Positions 1-12,900 of a DNA stretch of 64,000 nucleotides are shown one piece after another. The translations under genes and the position numbers were made by a program. The notes beneath the pieces are model-generated. The model had not been told where the DNA came from, ran no database searches, and was given only the letters and a program-made list of their open reading frames with translations. The stretch's first letter is position 1. The number at the start of each line of letters is the position of its first letter. Origin of the DNA: Haematococcus lacustris (taxonomy: Eukaryota; Chlorophyta; Chlorophyceae; Chlamydomonadales; Haematococcaceae); NCBI GenBank assembly GCA_030144725.1, contig JASKMD010000004.1:2833983-2897982 (forward strand). Reading direction: 5' to 3'.

Positions 1-13
1 TGGGGCTTCGGGT

Positions 14-105
14 GGGGCTGGGGCTGGGGCTGGGGCTGGGGCTGGGGCTGGGGCTGGGGCTGGGGCTGGGGCTGGGGCTGGGGCTGGGGCTGGGGCTGGG
101 GCTGG
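14..105. repeat. (GGGGCT)n microsatellite
   Basis: About 15 nearly perfect tandem copies of a GGGGCT hexamer open the window. It lies just upstream of the first recognisable exon, so it is probably intronic to the gene that ends near 520. Confidence 0.95.
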
Positions 106-169
106 ACCCATAAGTGGAGGGAGAGCAAGGTATGCAGCATTTCACATGGCTGTATTAACTGCACCACAG

Positions 170-520
170 AGCAGACGCCGCTGGGCATGGTGCGCATGAA
201 TATGCGTGTGGAAGCCTTGTCGCTGGCACCTGGCGTGCAACAGCTGCTGACACAACTCATGGCCGAGTTATCCAGGTGCGTGACGACATTGAAGAGGTCA
301 CCTTTTGTCATCAACCGCTGTGCTTGGCACTTCTGTGCACCTGCGATGCTGCTCACTCGCTTGTGTGGTCGTTGTGGTGTCCCCGTGCAGTCAGACCGAG
401 CTGTTAACGTTGAAGGTCGGTGCCAATGTTGGGCAAATACACATGGCGCTCAGCAAACAGCTGCAACAAGGGCTTGAGATACCGTGTTTCTTCTTGCTTC
501 ACAGTGTAGCTCTCCCATGA
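170..520 (+). CDS. 3' end of an unidentified gene (two exons)
   Basis: Two exons join in frame. The first (170-275) follows a CACAG acceptor and ends TCCAG|GTGCG. The second (391-520) follows GTGCAG and ends at a TGA. The joined C-terminus reads TPLGMVRMNMRVEAL, then a helical stretch (QQLLTQLMAEL), then TELLTLKVGANVGQIHMALS. A TGTAA, the usual chlorophyte poly(A) signal, lies about 90 bases after the stop (~608-612), which supports a real gene end. I do not recognise the protein; the rest lies left of the window. The regular codon pattern and matched splice phases are the only evidence. Confidence 0.4.
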
Positions 521-931
521 GGCTGACAAGGGGATACAAAGCCATGCAGGAAGGCGGCCAGCTTCAGGGAGCTTACCCTAGCTACTTCTACTGTGCTACC
601 GCTCCCAGGGCTGTAACTCAAGAGGCGTCACAGCTTGGTTCACAATGGGTGCAGGAAAACACGGTCAGCATGCAGATTTGTACTTAGTTGCTGTTTAGTT
701 CGAAGGCTGGGAACGATGTACATGACACTGTAGCTCGCACTGCCGAACTGCGCGATGCAGCGAAGCACGAGTCAAGCAGCAAGCACTGCTCCGAGCAGCG
801 CAGCCGCAAGCAGCGCGCCTTCTTCTGCATCCGGCGGTCCAAGTCCGTCCGAGTTAGTCAAGCCACAGTTATTAAATATCTGAAAAGACGCAGGTCGACA
901 TTTCGGTACTTTTATGCGCCATTCACTGCAG

Positions 932-3900
932 CATTCGAGAGGGCGACCAGGCTGAAGAGCTTGAGCAGCAGCAGCAATCCGGGCTAGTCACAGGATTGCA
1001 AGGGGTCTTGTTCACTGTATCGAAAGAAAAGGTAGTGTGTCACATAATACGCTAATGAACGCGTGTGTTTGGTTCCTAAGTTTCTCAAGGTGTTCTTCTG
1101 CATGCGTGTAGGATGTCTCGTATGGCCTGGCAGTGTTCAAGCTGTTTGCCGACTTTCTGCAGCTCTTCCTGCTCATGGTACCCCCCAGCCCTTGACCAGC
1201 TTCAATCCAATCACCCGCCTTTGCCTTTGCAGCGTCACCCTTGTCTGGCCCTTGATTCAGCTGTCTAGTGCACCGCCCAGCCAGATCTCAATCGCATCTG
1301 AGACAGCAGGCGCTAGTGCCAACTGCAGACAGTCAGGACGTGATGTGCATTGTGGGTTTTGTGATATGTTACAGGTGACTCCAAAGTATGGATTTGACAT
1401 CAAGTCCAACAGCAAGGGCTGGCAGATAGCCAGTGTCATTGGCCTTAATGACTTCTTTGCAGCCCGTGGCCTCACCTTCTTCCTGGCCTTCTTGTATGTC
1501 TTTGTTATCCGTAAGTGTTTTTTCCGCAGCTCATCTGCCAAACAGATTGGACACGGCACAAGGTTCCATCATGACCTTTTCATCGATGGTTTGTCGCAGC
1601 CACTCTATGCACTCATAGCCCTCGCACAATGCGCTTATGAATACCATCCGCCCAACACCTGCTGCCGAGTGCAGTGCTGGTTGGAGTGGTGGCCATGAGC
1701 ATCTGGGTTGCCTGGAGCTTCAGATCCAACAGGTTCGACCAGGTGGGTCAGGAATGCAGAATAGTCCTATCAGGGGGCGACCCATGGATTCATCTCGTAC
1801 TTTGTGCTTGCATATGTTGTGCATTGCCACGATGCGCCTACTGGTGGTTGCAGGTGTGGCCCATCGTCCTGCTGCGGTGGTTCTCCAACATCTTCTTCCA
1901 GGTGTGGGGTAGATGGCTGGTTGTCAAAGCACCTGCTGGCAGGATGGTCACCTTGGATGAAGCTACACTTATGGTAAAAAGGAGTGCTATTGCACGTGTT
2001 CTTCACTACTTGCGTGCTGTATGGTATTGGTCTGTTTCACGTAGGTCCTGGATGTGGCATCGTTGAGCCTCTTCTTGATCACCCTCAACTGCCAGTACTT
2101 TGATGTACCACCAGAGCGCCAGTATCGCAGCGTCGAGTTTGGCGTAGGTGCGTATTGTGTCAATGGAGCTTGATGGCTTGCAACCTTTGTCCATTGCTCA
2201 AGCAAACTGCCTTGGTAGAGTTGACGTTGTGTTGTGCAGCCTGATTGTCCCTCACTAGGGCCACCATTTGAGCCGGATCAGAAGTACCTACTAGCAGCCA
2301 CTATCAGCCACTAGCAGCCACTAACTAGATCCGACTCAAACAGTGTGGCTGTGTGGAGTGTTTAGCCTACCACCTACACTATTGCCTGACCCGTTAGGGC
2401 AACGTATAGAGTTGGCATGACAAAACATGCACTAATTGCAAGCTGATGACAGCTCAACAAAGGGGGGACACACACTACTGTGCCCCAGCAGGCTGCTACT
2501 GCTGCTCCTGGGCCTTGGGGGGCTTGTCTCGCACCCGCTTGTAGCCCAGGCCAGGGTACTCCTTGCCCTTGGCTGGCAGAGCTCCCTGGTCTGGCCAGTA
2601 GCACAGCTCTAGTGGGCGCCACCTGCTCTCCCCAATGCGCTGCATGTTGAGCGCTGCATTGCAGTCCCTGTCTACCCACCTGCCTGGCTGTGGGGCTGGC
2701 TTGGCTTTGGCAGCCTTGCCCTTGGCCTTGCCTTTGCCCTTGGTGGGCTCAGCTGCCGGCTTGCTGCGCTTGGCTGGAGGGGGAGTGCTGGGCCCAGGCT
2801 CTGAGGCTGCTGGCTGTGTGGCTGCCTGGCTGCTGCAAGGGGCGGGTAGGGGGGGGGCATCAGGGGGTTGGGGGGGCTGCACGGCTGGAGTTTCAGGGGC
2901 GTTGAGATACCCCGGGGAGGGGTAGCCAACCAGGCATGTCAAGAAAATCCGCAGCACAAACAGCGACGCTATCACGCGGAGCTGGGAGTGGGTTTCAGCC
3001 CGAAGCCGGAGGTGCTCCCGCAGCTTGCGCCGCGTCTTCTTGCAGCCGCGCAGCACTGCGCCCTCGGGGACCTTGATGACCTGCAGCCAAGCAAAGTTGC
3101 CGTTTTGACAGGCCAAGACACAAGGCAGGGTCAACACACACAGTGCGGGGACACATAAGGCGGGGACACACGGACCTGACGCCTGCTCGTTGCCCAGCCA
3201 TCTCGACGATCCTGGCGTTGCTTGCCTTGGGCGGAACGAGACACTGCGATGGAACCAACAGGAGCGACGGGTTATCTCACAGCGCTTAACTCATGTCTAG
3301 GGCTCACGTCACGGCTGGGGACACGAACCTTTATGTTTCTTGTCGCTACCCTTCCGCTTCTTCTTAGCCATCACGCGATGCGCAGTGCGACTGGCGGGGG
3401 CATTTCCTAACAATTTGGGTTTTCCGTGAAAAATACAGCCCGTGAATTTCCCGTGAAAAAATACCGTGAAAATGTTGTATCACCGTCTTATTACCGTTTT
3501 TTGAGCTGGTGCGCTGGTGCTGGGGGGGGGTGCCAATGCCTGGGCTGCACTGTGTTCCTGATGTGCAGCTTGCTTCCAACTTCCTCATCTCATCCATGCT
3601 GTGGTGGCCATCACCTCTTTGGTCCTGTTCATCGCCATGGCCACCATGGTACAGCTAGGAGAGATGGACCTGTAAGTGGTGTGCGGGCACAACACTGACT
3701 TGCCTTATAAGTATGCTGTACTGATACGTTGTGTTGGTGACATCACTAATGTTATCCAGCATCAAAGTGTATCACCATTTGGTTTAGCAAGTGGCTGTCA
3801 CCTTGTCCCTGACAGCACCATTGATTCACCAACACCTCATGGCTGTGATGGCTGCTGCCACACTTGATGCTGCTGCTGCTGATGGCACCGACAACAGCTG

Positions 3901-6900
3901 TGCCAGTAGCTCAGCTAGCATCAGTTATGTCAGTGGTGATGGCAAGAACAATAGTGATGATAATGAGATCATGAACATTGAGCTTTGAGCCAGGCACCGC
4001 CCTGAAATCTGTATCAGCAGGGTGTTTGGGGCAGGTCTTGGCAGCCACCACCAAACCAGCATGTCACCAACGCACCCGTATCAGTAGTGCAACTGTCAGG
4101 CCAAATGTGTCTGCACTGCTGTCCTTGGTGTAGCTGCCTGCCATGGCACAGTCATAGTCCAACAGTTCTTTTGTTAATGTGTTTGACACAAGAATGTCCT
4201 GTGGGGTGTTGCTTGTGCAGAAACCCTGTGAGCAGACACCCGCTGGCAATGGCTCATTCAAAGTGGGTGGCTGGAAGCCCATTGCCTGCCCAAGCTACTC
4301 TAGCTTGTTCCTGTGTTCTGCTCAGGGTGTTGCCTCATAGCCATGCAGTTGTGGCACTGGCTGCTTTTATGTGCTCACACTAGCACCTTGGCCCTCAACC
4401 TTGAGCCTTCATTGCAGTCGAACACGCTACCTGTGGACCACTACAAAACAGTGTTTTTGCCTGTGTCGAGTTCCCATCGCATGGCATGCACATGGCCTAT
4501 ACATAGCATACACATGGTCACGGTCGCCTACCACCTACAGCATTGCCTGACCCCTGTGACAGGGCTATGCATAGAGTTGGCATGACAAAACATGCACTAA
4601 TTGTAAGCTGATGACAGCTCAGATGGGGGGGCACACACTACTGTGCCTCAGCAGGCTGCTGCTGCTGGGCCTTGGGTGGCTTGTCTCGCAGCCGCTTGTA
4701 GCACAGGCCAGGGTACTCCTTGCCCTTAGCAGGCAGAGCTCCCTGCTCTGGCCAGTAGCACAGCTCCCGTGGGCGCCACTTGCTCCCACTTCCAAAGGGC
4801 ACCTCCAAAGGGCACCAAAACCTGCTCTTCAGACCTGCTCTTCAAACCTGGGGCTGCTCACACTAGCACATGACATGAATTGGGATTGTCACTTCACTGG
4901 CTGTCATGCTTTTTTGCCACAATTTGGACAAAGATGCGTGCATCCTCATTTATGTGCATCACTTGTCCTGGCAGCAACGTTGTTGTTGTTGTTGTTGTTG
5001 TTGTTGCTTCACAGGGTTGAAGTCATGGCCTTTGGTCTGAGGATGGGTATCACATTGGTCAACACCCTGGTAGGTCCCTCAGCACTTGCACTGCCCATTG
5101 TACTGTAGCCAGCACAGCCCATTGTACTGTAGCCAGCACAGCCCATTGTACCGTAGTGTACTGTAGTGTACTGTACTGTAGCCTGTTGTAGCCCACTGCA
5201 GGCGGTAGCTATAGTAGGGACATGGCTGCAGTGCACCAGCTGTGCACCCACAAGGCTTCCTCTGCGGAAAGTGTCTGTGTGTCATGTTAAACCCCTAGGT
5301 GACCAACAACAAGTGGATGGCTTCAGCTCAACTTATCATGTCCTGGTGCCTGTTCTACATTGTCTGGTAAGCAGCACTGCTCATATACGCTTCAGCAATT
5401 GATTCCATGCTACTCGCCCAATACAGCCAACATGGCAAGGGACATGTGCAAATGTTTTCTACCCATTTCCTGCAGGAAGTGGTCCCCACATGCTTACGCT
5501 GTGGTGAACTACATACGCTCTGGCTCCTATGCTTGCATCTTCTTTTGCGCCACCATGCTCACCTTCTTGCAATTCCTGCCCAATGTGGACCGTAGCGACC
5601 CAGAGGCTGGTGAGACTATGTGTTGCCACCGCTCTCAGCGCAAGTCCAAGAGCTAGACAGTGTGATGTATGTGTGGCTATGAAGTTGTAAAAGAGTTAGG
5701 TGTATGCTATGGACGTCTTGTTGTCATCATCCTTAGTGCCGGGCCATGATACGAGGATGGAGGCAATTGGCCAGCGTGCGTGTACTGGCAATTGTTGCCT
5801 GTCCTGCAGTGTATGCCTACCAGCAAAACATCACGATTGGCCTGTGGGCTGGCATGGGCCCTGCCTTCTTGTGGGGAGCTGTGGCTTCCTGGATGCGGCT
5901 CAGCTACTTCACAGTCCATGTGCTGCGCAAGTTCAAGTGAGGCATGCGACTGCAAGCTCAAGCTATGCAAGGAGCGTAGCACACACCGCAATGACTTGCT
6001 CTTGTTGTCAAGGCAGCATTAGGGGTATCATTCTCCCCTCCAGCATGTGTCATGCCGTTGGCCATGGTGTCACCTACCCTCACAACAACGATTGCACAAC
6101 TGTGTTTTTGTGTGCAGGGAAGCTCCTCCGGGAACTCGAGCAAAGTTTATCTATCGCTTCCGTGACCCTAGAGAGGTGGGCCAACTCGCATCTCACCTCT
6201 TTGTTGTTGCGCCAGCTCTTGACTTGCAGCCATGCCCTTTTGCTAGCCAACACCTTGTGCCCGTCACAACTCTACTTCTGCTTTGCACCATGGTGTGTCT
6301 CGGTTCTTTCCGTGTTTCTCCATCAATCCACCAGTATCAACATGCCTGGTGTGTGTGTCAATAAGCTGTTAATGAGACTTAAAGATACAGCTACACAACC
6401 CCGTTGGTCGCCTTGAGCGCTGCAGGTAGAGATAGTGGCGCGCTGCTGCCGCAAGTGGGTGGATGAGGACACCTTGGACAAAGAGTCTGTTGAGCTTGCA
6501 GAGAAGGTGAGTATGTGGGATGGGCGGGAGCAACACATGTTCTGGACAAATGGCAATGACAGAGGTGCAACACACACTGCTTCCGTACCTCTTCTGGTTC
6601 CAGGTTCTCCGAGCTGGCATGTCCTTACTTCCCAAAGAGCCCTACATGGTCATTTGTGAGTGACAGCTGTCGCTTGTTGCCAGCTTGCTGCTAGCTTGCC
6701 GCAAGTGTGACTGGGTTGTCACAACTGGGTTGTTCATACGTTCTGTCTTTGCCAGCACCTTGGTCCTCAACCTCGAGCCTTCATTGCAGTCGATCACACT
6801 AATTGTGAACCACCACAAAACAGTGTTTTTGTCTGTGTGGAGTTCCCATCGCATGGCATGCACATGGCCTATACATGGCATACACATGGTCACGGTCGCC

Positions 6901-9900
6901 TACCACCTACAGCATTGCCTGACCCCTGTGACAGGGCTATGCATAGAGTTGGCATGACAAAACATGCACTAATTGTAAGCTGATGACAGCTCAGATGGGG
7001 GGGCGCACACTACTGTGCCTCAGCAGGCTGCTGCTGCTGGGCCTTGGGTGGCTTGTCTCGCAGCCACTTGTACCCCAAGCCAGGGTACTCCTTGCCCTTG
7101 GCTGGCAGCGCTCCCTGGTCATGCCAGTAGCACAGCTCCAGTGGCCGCCACCTGCTCTCCCCAATGCGCTGCATGTTTAATGCTGCGTTGCAGTCCCTGT
7201 CCAGCCACCTGCCTGGCTGCGGTGCTGGCTTGGCTTTGGCAGCCTTGCCCTGGGCCTTGCCTTTGCCCTTGGTGGGCTGGCTGGGCTCAGCTGCCTCTGG
7301 CTCAGCCTTGGTGCGCTTGCTGCGCTTGGCTGGCAGGGGAGTGCTGGGCCCAGGCTCCAAGGCTGCTGCCTGCGTGGCTTCTTGGCTGCTGCCTGGGGCC
7401 TGTGGGGGCTTGCGGGGGGCCACTACTGGGCACCACATCATGCCCCGCACTGGCTGGTCACGCTGCTGGCTCCATGCTGGGCGCAGCAGGCGTGGTTCCA
7501 CCTGCCCTGCTTTGGGCTTCCAGTCTGCAGGCCTGGTGTTCCTGCGTTTGTTCAGCTGCCTCTCACATGGCTGCTGGCAATTCACCGATGAGCTGACCCG
7601 GCTGGTGCGGTGCTCATCCACTAGCACCACCCTACCCCGCCGCTGGTCTGTGCCCATGGGCACAGTTGCAGCGGACCACACTGCGACTACGACGAACCTT
7701 GTTATCGCGGGCTTTCAATTGGAAGCGGCTCTTGCTGCACTGGGCCGCTTCCTCGGAGGCATTGCACCACTAGGCTCATATCTACTAACACCTGCTGACA
7801 CCTACTTATACCCAGGAGGCGATGTCACTCGCTCTCGCACTCCCAAAGGGCACTCCGACCAAAGGGCGATGGCACTTCCAAAGGGCACCTCGAAAGGGCA
7901 CCAAAACCTGCTGGGGTTGCTCGCTGTCTTTGCCAGCATGATGCAGCTGGCATAGTGGCAAGGTCGCAGCATAACCTCAGTGTCCTTGCAATGCTGACTG
8001 TGCTCCTTGCTGGCTCAGTCCAAGTCAAGTATCATGAAGATGCTGCTCCATCATGGTTCCCTTACTCGCAGTGATGTCATCATTCCTCATCGACGTCCAA
8101 GGCTCGTATCAAAGTGGCTACACTGTGCTGCAGGTGATGAGCTCGCACCCCAAACAACTGCATGGCACCTTATGCTTATGGTGGATGTGTGTATGTGAAT
8201 ACAATGTCATCGTCAGCATCACATGCATTGAAAGAACGGATGACATCCTGCTTGTTGCAGACTGCCAAGAAGCTGCGGCCAAACTTTTTGGAGCGGTTCG
8301 CCATCTTTGCCCGTGAGCAGGTAAGTCAGGACAGGCTGCCTGCAACCAGCCCCTTTGGCCATCTCTAATGCGCCAGCAATGAGAGGCAGTGCATTTGCGT
8401 GTCTGGTGGCAGGCCCACACGCAGAAGGCGAGCAGTGGCAAAACAGGTCAAGCTGCGGATCTGGTGAGCTACGTGGAGTATATGCGGAACTACAGGTGAA
8501 AGCAGCAGGGGTAATCACTGCCAGGAGCATCAGCAGCACATCGCATATCACTCCTGAGTGCCAAAGACTAGTCTATTGCCGATGGTTGTGGCGGTGACTA
8601 CCTATGTTTGTGGCCGTGCGCTCCAAAGCATGCACTTGAATATCTGCTGCAGGTCTGGCACTGATCTACACGCATGGCATGATCATGTGGCTACCACAGA
8701 GCCACCTCCAGCATAAGCAGACAGCCTCTTTAACCCTGTCATTGTGTCTATGGCTGCCATGCTTACACATGCAGGCTCGCCCTCCGAGCACACACAGATG
8801 CCTTGATAGCAATCAAGGGCTTCTGGAAGGTGTGTCGTGTCATAGGTACATGCATCTCTCCACCGCTTTCTTCATGACATAACATGTGCAGGCCCCCACA
8901 CACACACCTTGCCAAGGCTGGGAGTATACATGCCCTTGACATCGATAATGTCACATTTGCAAGCTAGCAAGTACTGCAATGGCTTGACAAGCTTGCAACA
9001 TGTGGGCTGTGTTCTATGTGCAGTTGCTGACTCGGCATGATGTCTCCTTTGCCTCCTTGGCTAATGCGGTGCTGCAAATGGACACCACAGTGCTTCAAGC
9101 TGAAAAGGTGTACAGGTGCGTTGGTGTCGGACAGAGACGAATGGACCGCTCTAGGCATGTCCAAGGTTCATGTTTGTGATGTCGATGTCCTTGTTGTTGT
9201 TGTTGTTGTTGTTGTTGATAGCTTGCTATTGACAAGTTGCTGCCTCGTCTTGTGATGCAGGCAGGTGTTACAACGCCATGTCGGCAGTTGGCGCTTGATG
9301 AAGATGGTGGGTGTCTCTCAGAAGTTTTTTCTCATTCTCAACTTCCAGTTCCAGTCATGATGAGTTCTCCCCTGCTGGTCCTAACATAGCCTTCCCTCAT
9401 CATCCACACGGGTACCTCCAGCTGCATCTTTGCTCCCACCACCTCCGAGTGCAGCCCCACCCCACCACTGCATGACGCTTGCGCTCCACCATATCACGGC
9501 CTCCACTGACCATTGCTTGTCGCTAAGGGTGCATGGTAATACCATGGTTGCGGCTGTTGTTGTGCACATGCTCAAAGCAACCATTGCTGCTTTGCAGTAT
9601 GCACGCTTCCTGGAGGTCATCAAGAATGACCCCTGGTCTGCCAGCCATTGGCTAGCGTGAGTGGTGTGAACTCCCCATGGCTGCTACTGGCATGTGCTAG
9701 TGTTGGGGCCTGCTTGGGAGGAGTGAACAAATGGGCTAGCAGCACAAGTCAAAGCTTTATTGCATGTCCTACGGGGTCGTGAGGATTGGAGGCACATGTA
9801 CTTTGCAGCACACAAACAACATGCTGAGCATATTGAGAGCGAATGGTGTTGAGCCATACTGCGCTCGCCTAAGGAGTCCCACAACCCACATGCACGGAGG

Positions 9901-12900
9901 AGAACAACGCTATCTTGTGCCATGCAGGGAGGGAGAGGAGCTGCAGGCGGCTGAGGAGGTGGGTGTTAATCGGTCAGCATGTTTGCCCTCTCTCTCAGGA
10001 TGCATCGAAGGGGCACACATTTTGGGGCGTGTCAGGACACATTGATTGTTGCTTGTGGTGCATGGTGGGTGGCTGCAGGAGGCCAAGAACAATGTGTTCA
10101 GCGACCTGGATAAGGTGGAGCTGGAGGAGGGGGAAGGAGAAGACAATGAGGCTATTCGCAAAGCAAAGGCCCTTCGTGCTCAAGTGAGGGTGTAGGTCAT
10201 GGGTACCAGCAGCATACATTTGACAACTTGATGACATGTCCATACATGGTTGGCCATGCCTGTTTCATCTGTTTACATGTATTAGGCGTCATGCATGCAG
10301 ATGGAAGACGTGCGCGCAGTGGTGGTCATCAACGCAAAGGCCATCATCCAAACTGTGAACCAGGCGGCCTGTGAAATCTTTGGCTATGCCAAGAACGACA
10401 TGCGGTAAGGACTGTCTGTTGCCTCCCATGACCATGTCATAGGGCCTAGCCAACACATGTGTGAACTGTACACTTGTTGGCTTCCTTGTGCATGCTGGGG
10501 GCTCCTGGCATCAACATGCACTAACGGCATGAGAATGTTGTCCCCTTCTTCACAATTTTCCTAGCCAACTTCCTGCCCCCCATTGTGTTGTTGCTCGCTT
10601 CACAGCGGCAAGAACGTCAGGGGCCTAATCCCTTCGCCCTTTGCTGACCACCATGATCGTGAGTTGCTGTTTCACATCCGCCTGCTTGCTTTTGGTTGTG
10701 GCAGCCATCTGGGGTTGGGTGCCTAAAGGTCAACAGAGCAGCTGCAAGAGGCTTGTCACAAGGCGAAGTGTGACATACATGCCACACAATGGCTACTCGG
10801 TTCATGTACCAATGGATGTTTGCTGGTTGTTTGCCTCCTGCAGAGTACGTTGCCTCCTACGTCGCTACAGGTGAGATGGGATGGCTGGGCTGGGGAAATA
10901 GTCTGCAATGCCACTCCTCAGCTGTGCATGTCACTTATAAAGACACAAAGTGTGATGACTTCACAGGCATCCCATCTTTGGATTATGCATACCGGTCCTC
11001 GTCTTGCTACATTGCTGCAGGAAAGCCTAGCATCCTGGACTTGACCACTGAGTTTGTTGCTCTGCACCGCGAGTGAGTGACGCGCCTCGATGGAAAATGC
11101 TTGCCGTCAGCGACGATGCAGCGTCGTGTTGCTGCTGCCACACAGCCCTTGCTGCTTGCTGTTCTTCACTGATTTTCTCTGCTTGCCTTGTTGCAAGAAA
11201 CATGTTCAACTCCACACAATGTGTACACAAATCAAACCTCTCTGGTGCAAAGGCGACAACCTGCCAAGCTGTGAAACCAGTTATGATGCAACAATGGTGC
11301 AGGCGCTATGTGTTTGCTGTGTTGCTGACGGTGACCAAGATCAGTGGTGTGGGTGAGGACTCCACCTTCATGGGCGTTGTTGAAGTAAGTGGCAAGAGCA
11401 TCAGTTGCAAACATCACTACCCATGCTGTTTAGCCAAGCTCGAAACCTGGCAACAAGGTCGATATACAAAACATAGCAAAGAACAGGCATGAACTGTGTC
11501 ATGCTATGCTCTTTATGTACATCTGCATGACTTCTCCACATGAGAGCCCATTCTTGTTGTAGGCTGACGCTCATAATCGTGCTTTACTGTCGTGCCATGT
11601 CTGTAGCAAAGCCTCTGTTCTTATTGCCTTCCATGCCTATGTTGCACGCAGCCCCTGCCTAAGTCAGAAGATGTGGCCAAGTGTTGGGTGATGGCCACCG
11701 GTAGCATCATCAGTGTGGATGCTGTGTTCTCTGACTGGTAAGGCACATGCGTTTTGGACCTCAGGCACTGCTTAAGGCACCAAGTCAAGACCAGAGGCTT
11801 TTGAAGCTGTCAGGATGATGGCTTGTGTCTGTGTTGCATGACCAGCTGCTCACCCCAATGGACGCACAGGTTTGCCTTCAAACCAGAGGACTTGCTGGGC
11901 ACCTATGTCAGTGGGCTGGTGGTGGAGGGCAAGAAGCTTGAAGAGTGAGTGATGTGCATGTCATAATGAAACACTGCCATCGTCAAGGCTCTATCTTCCT
12001 GTAAAGCCTTGAAGCTGCTCTTGTAATGCAAAGTGTCCCGTCTATCTAGGTCTATCTAGGTGCACCACAACAGTTCGTACTCCAAGTTATCCATGTCCAG
12101 CCCCCATCTGCTACTGTGTGCTGAAAGCCTTCCACTGCTGCCCTGTCGGGCAGGTTCCTCAAGATGGTCAAGGCCGCTGACCGGCGGTTTGCTGGGGGTG
12201 TAAAGGATGGTGCGGAAGGCCAAAGTCTGAGGCTCGACGTAGGTGGTTGGGCCCTCCTCCCCATGCTGTTGATGATCAAAGTACATGGACATTGCCATAA
12301 TTGCAGCCAGCCAGCAGCACCAAGCCGGCAGCATCAAGCCTGCATTTACTGCATTAGGAGATGTGCATCAACAGATGACGGTGGGGATGGCCGTGAAGCC
12401 TCACATTGAGTGAGCTTCTGTCTAAACGCAGAACATCCACATCAAGCATAAGTTTGCAGAGCCCATGGAGGTGTCCCTTGACGTCGTGAATGGAGGTAAG
12501 GTTGCCTGGATCAGTACTTATGTGTGCCATACATGTCTGTGATCAATGGCAACGACAGCTGACATCACAAGGGAGCTGGCTCTAGGAGCATAGGTTCTAA
12601 GAGCATAGGCTCTAGGAGCATAGGCATGGCCCTGGTGTTCAACCAGCCCTCATAACCTTCTCACACCGCCTGGCCAGGATGTGGTGCAAGAGGCCTTCTC
12701 ACATCCTCCTGCCTGGCTGTGGTCAACCCTGACCAATGTCCTACGATGACTAAGCTAGCTGTCCGTCTTCAGTGTTGGCATTGCTAGACTTTGCATTGGT
12801 CTTTGCACAACACGTACAGCTATGGGAGTGCTAAACATGATGTGCTCTGTTGCACCTGTTGGCTGCAGGGGTGGGCAACCATGCGTTCTATGTGATATCA

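Noticed and set aside
688..987. 99-residue + frame before the TmcB-like gene
   Set aside because: The frame that connects to exon 1113-1177 is another one (ending GVLFTVSKEK at 1031); this one overlaps it and leads nowhere.
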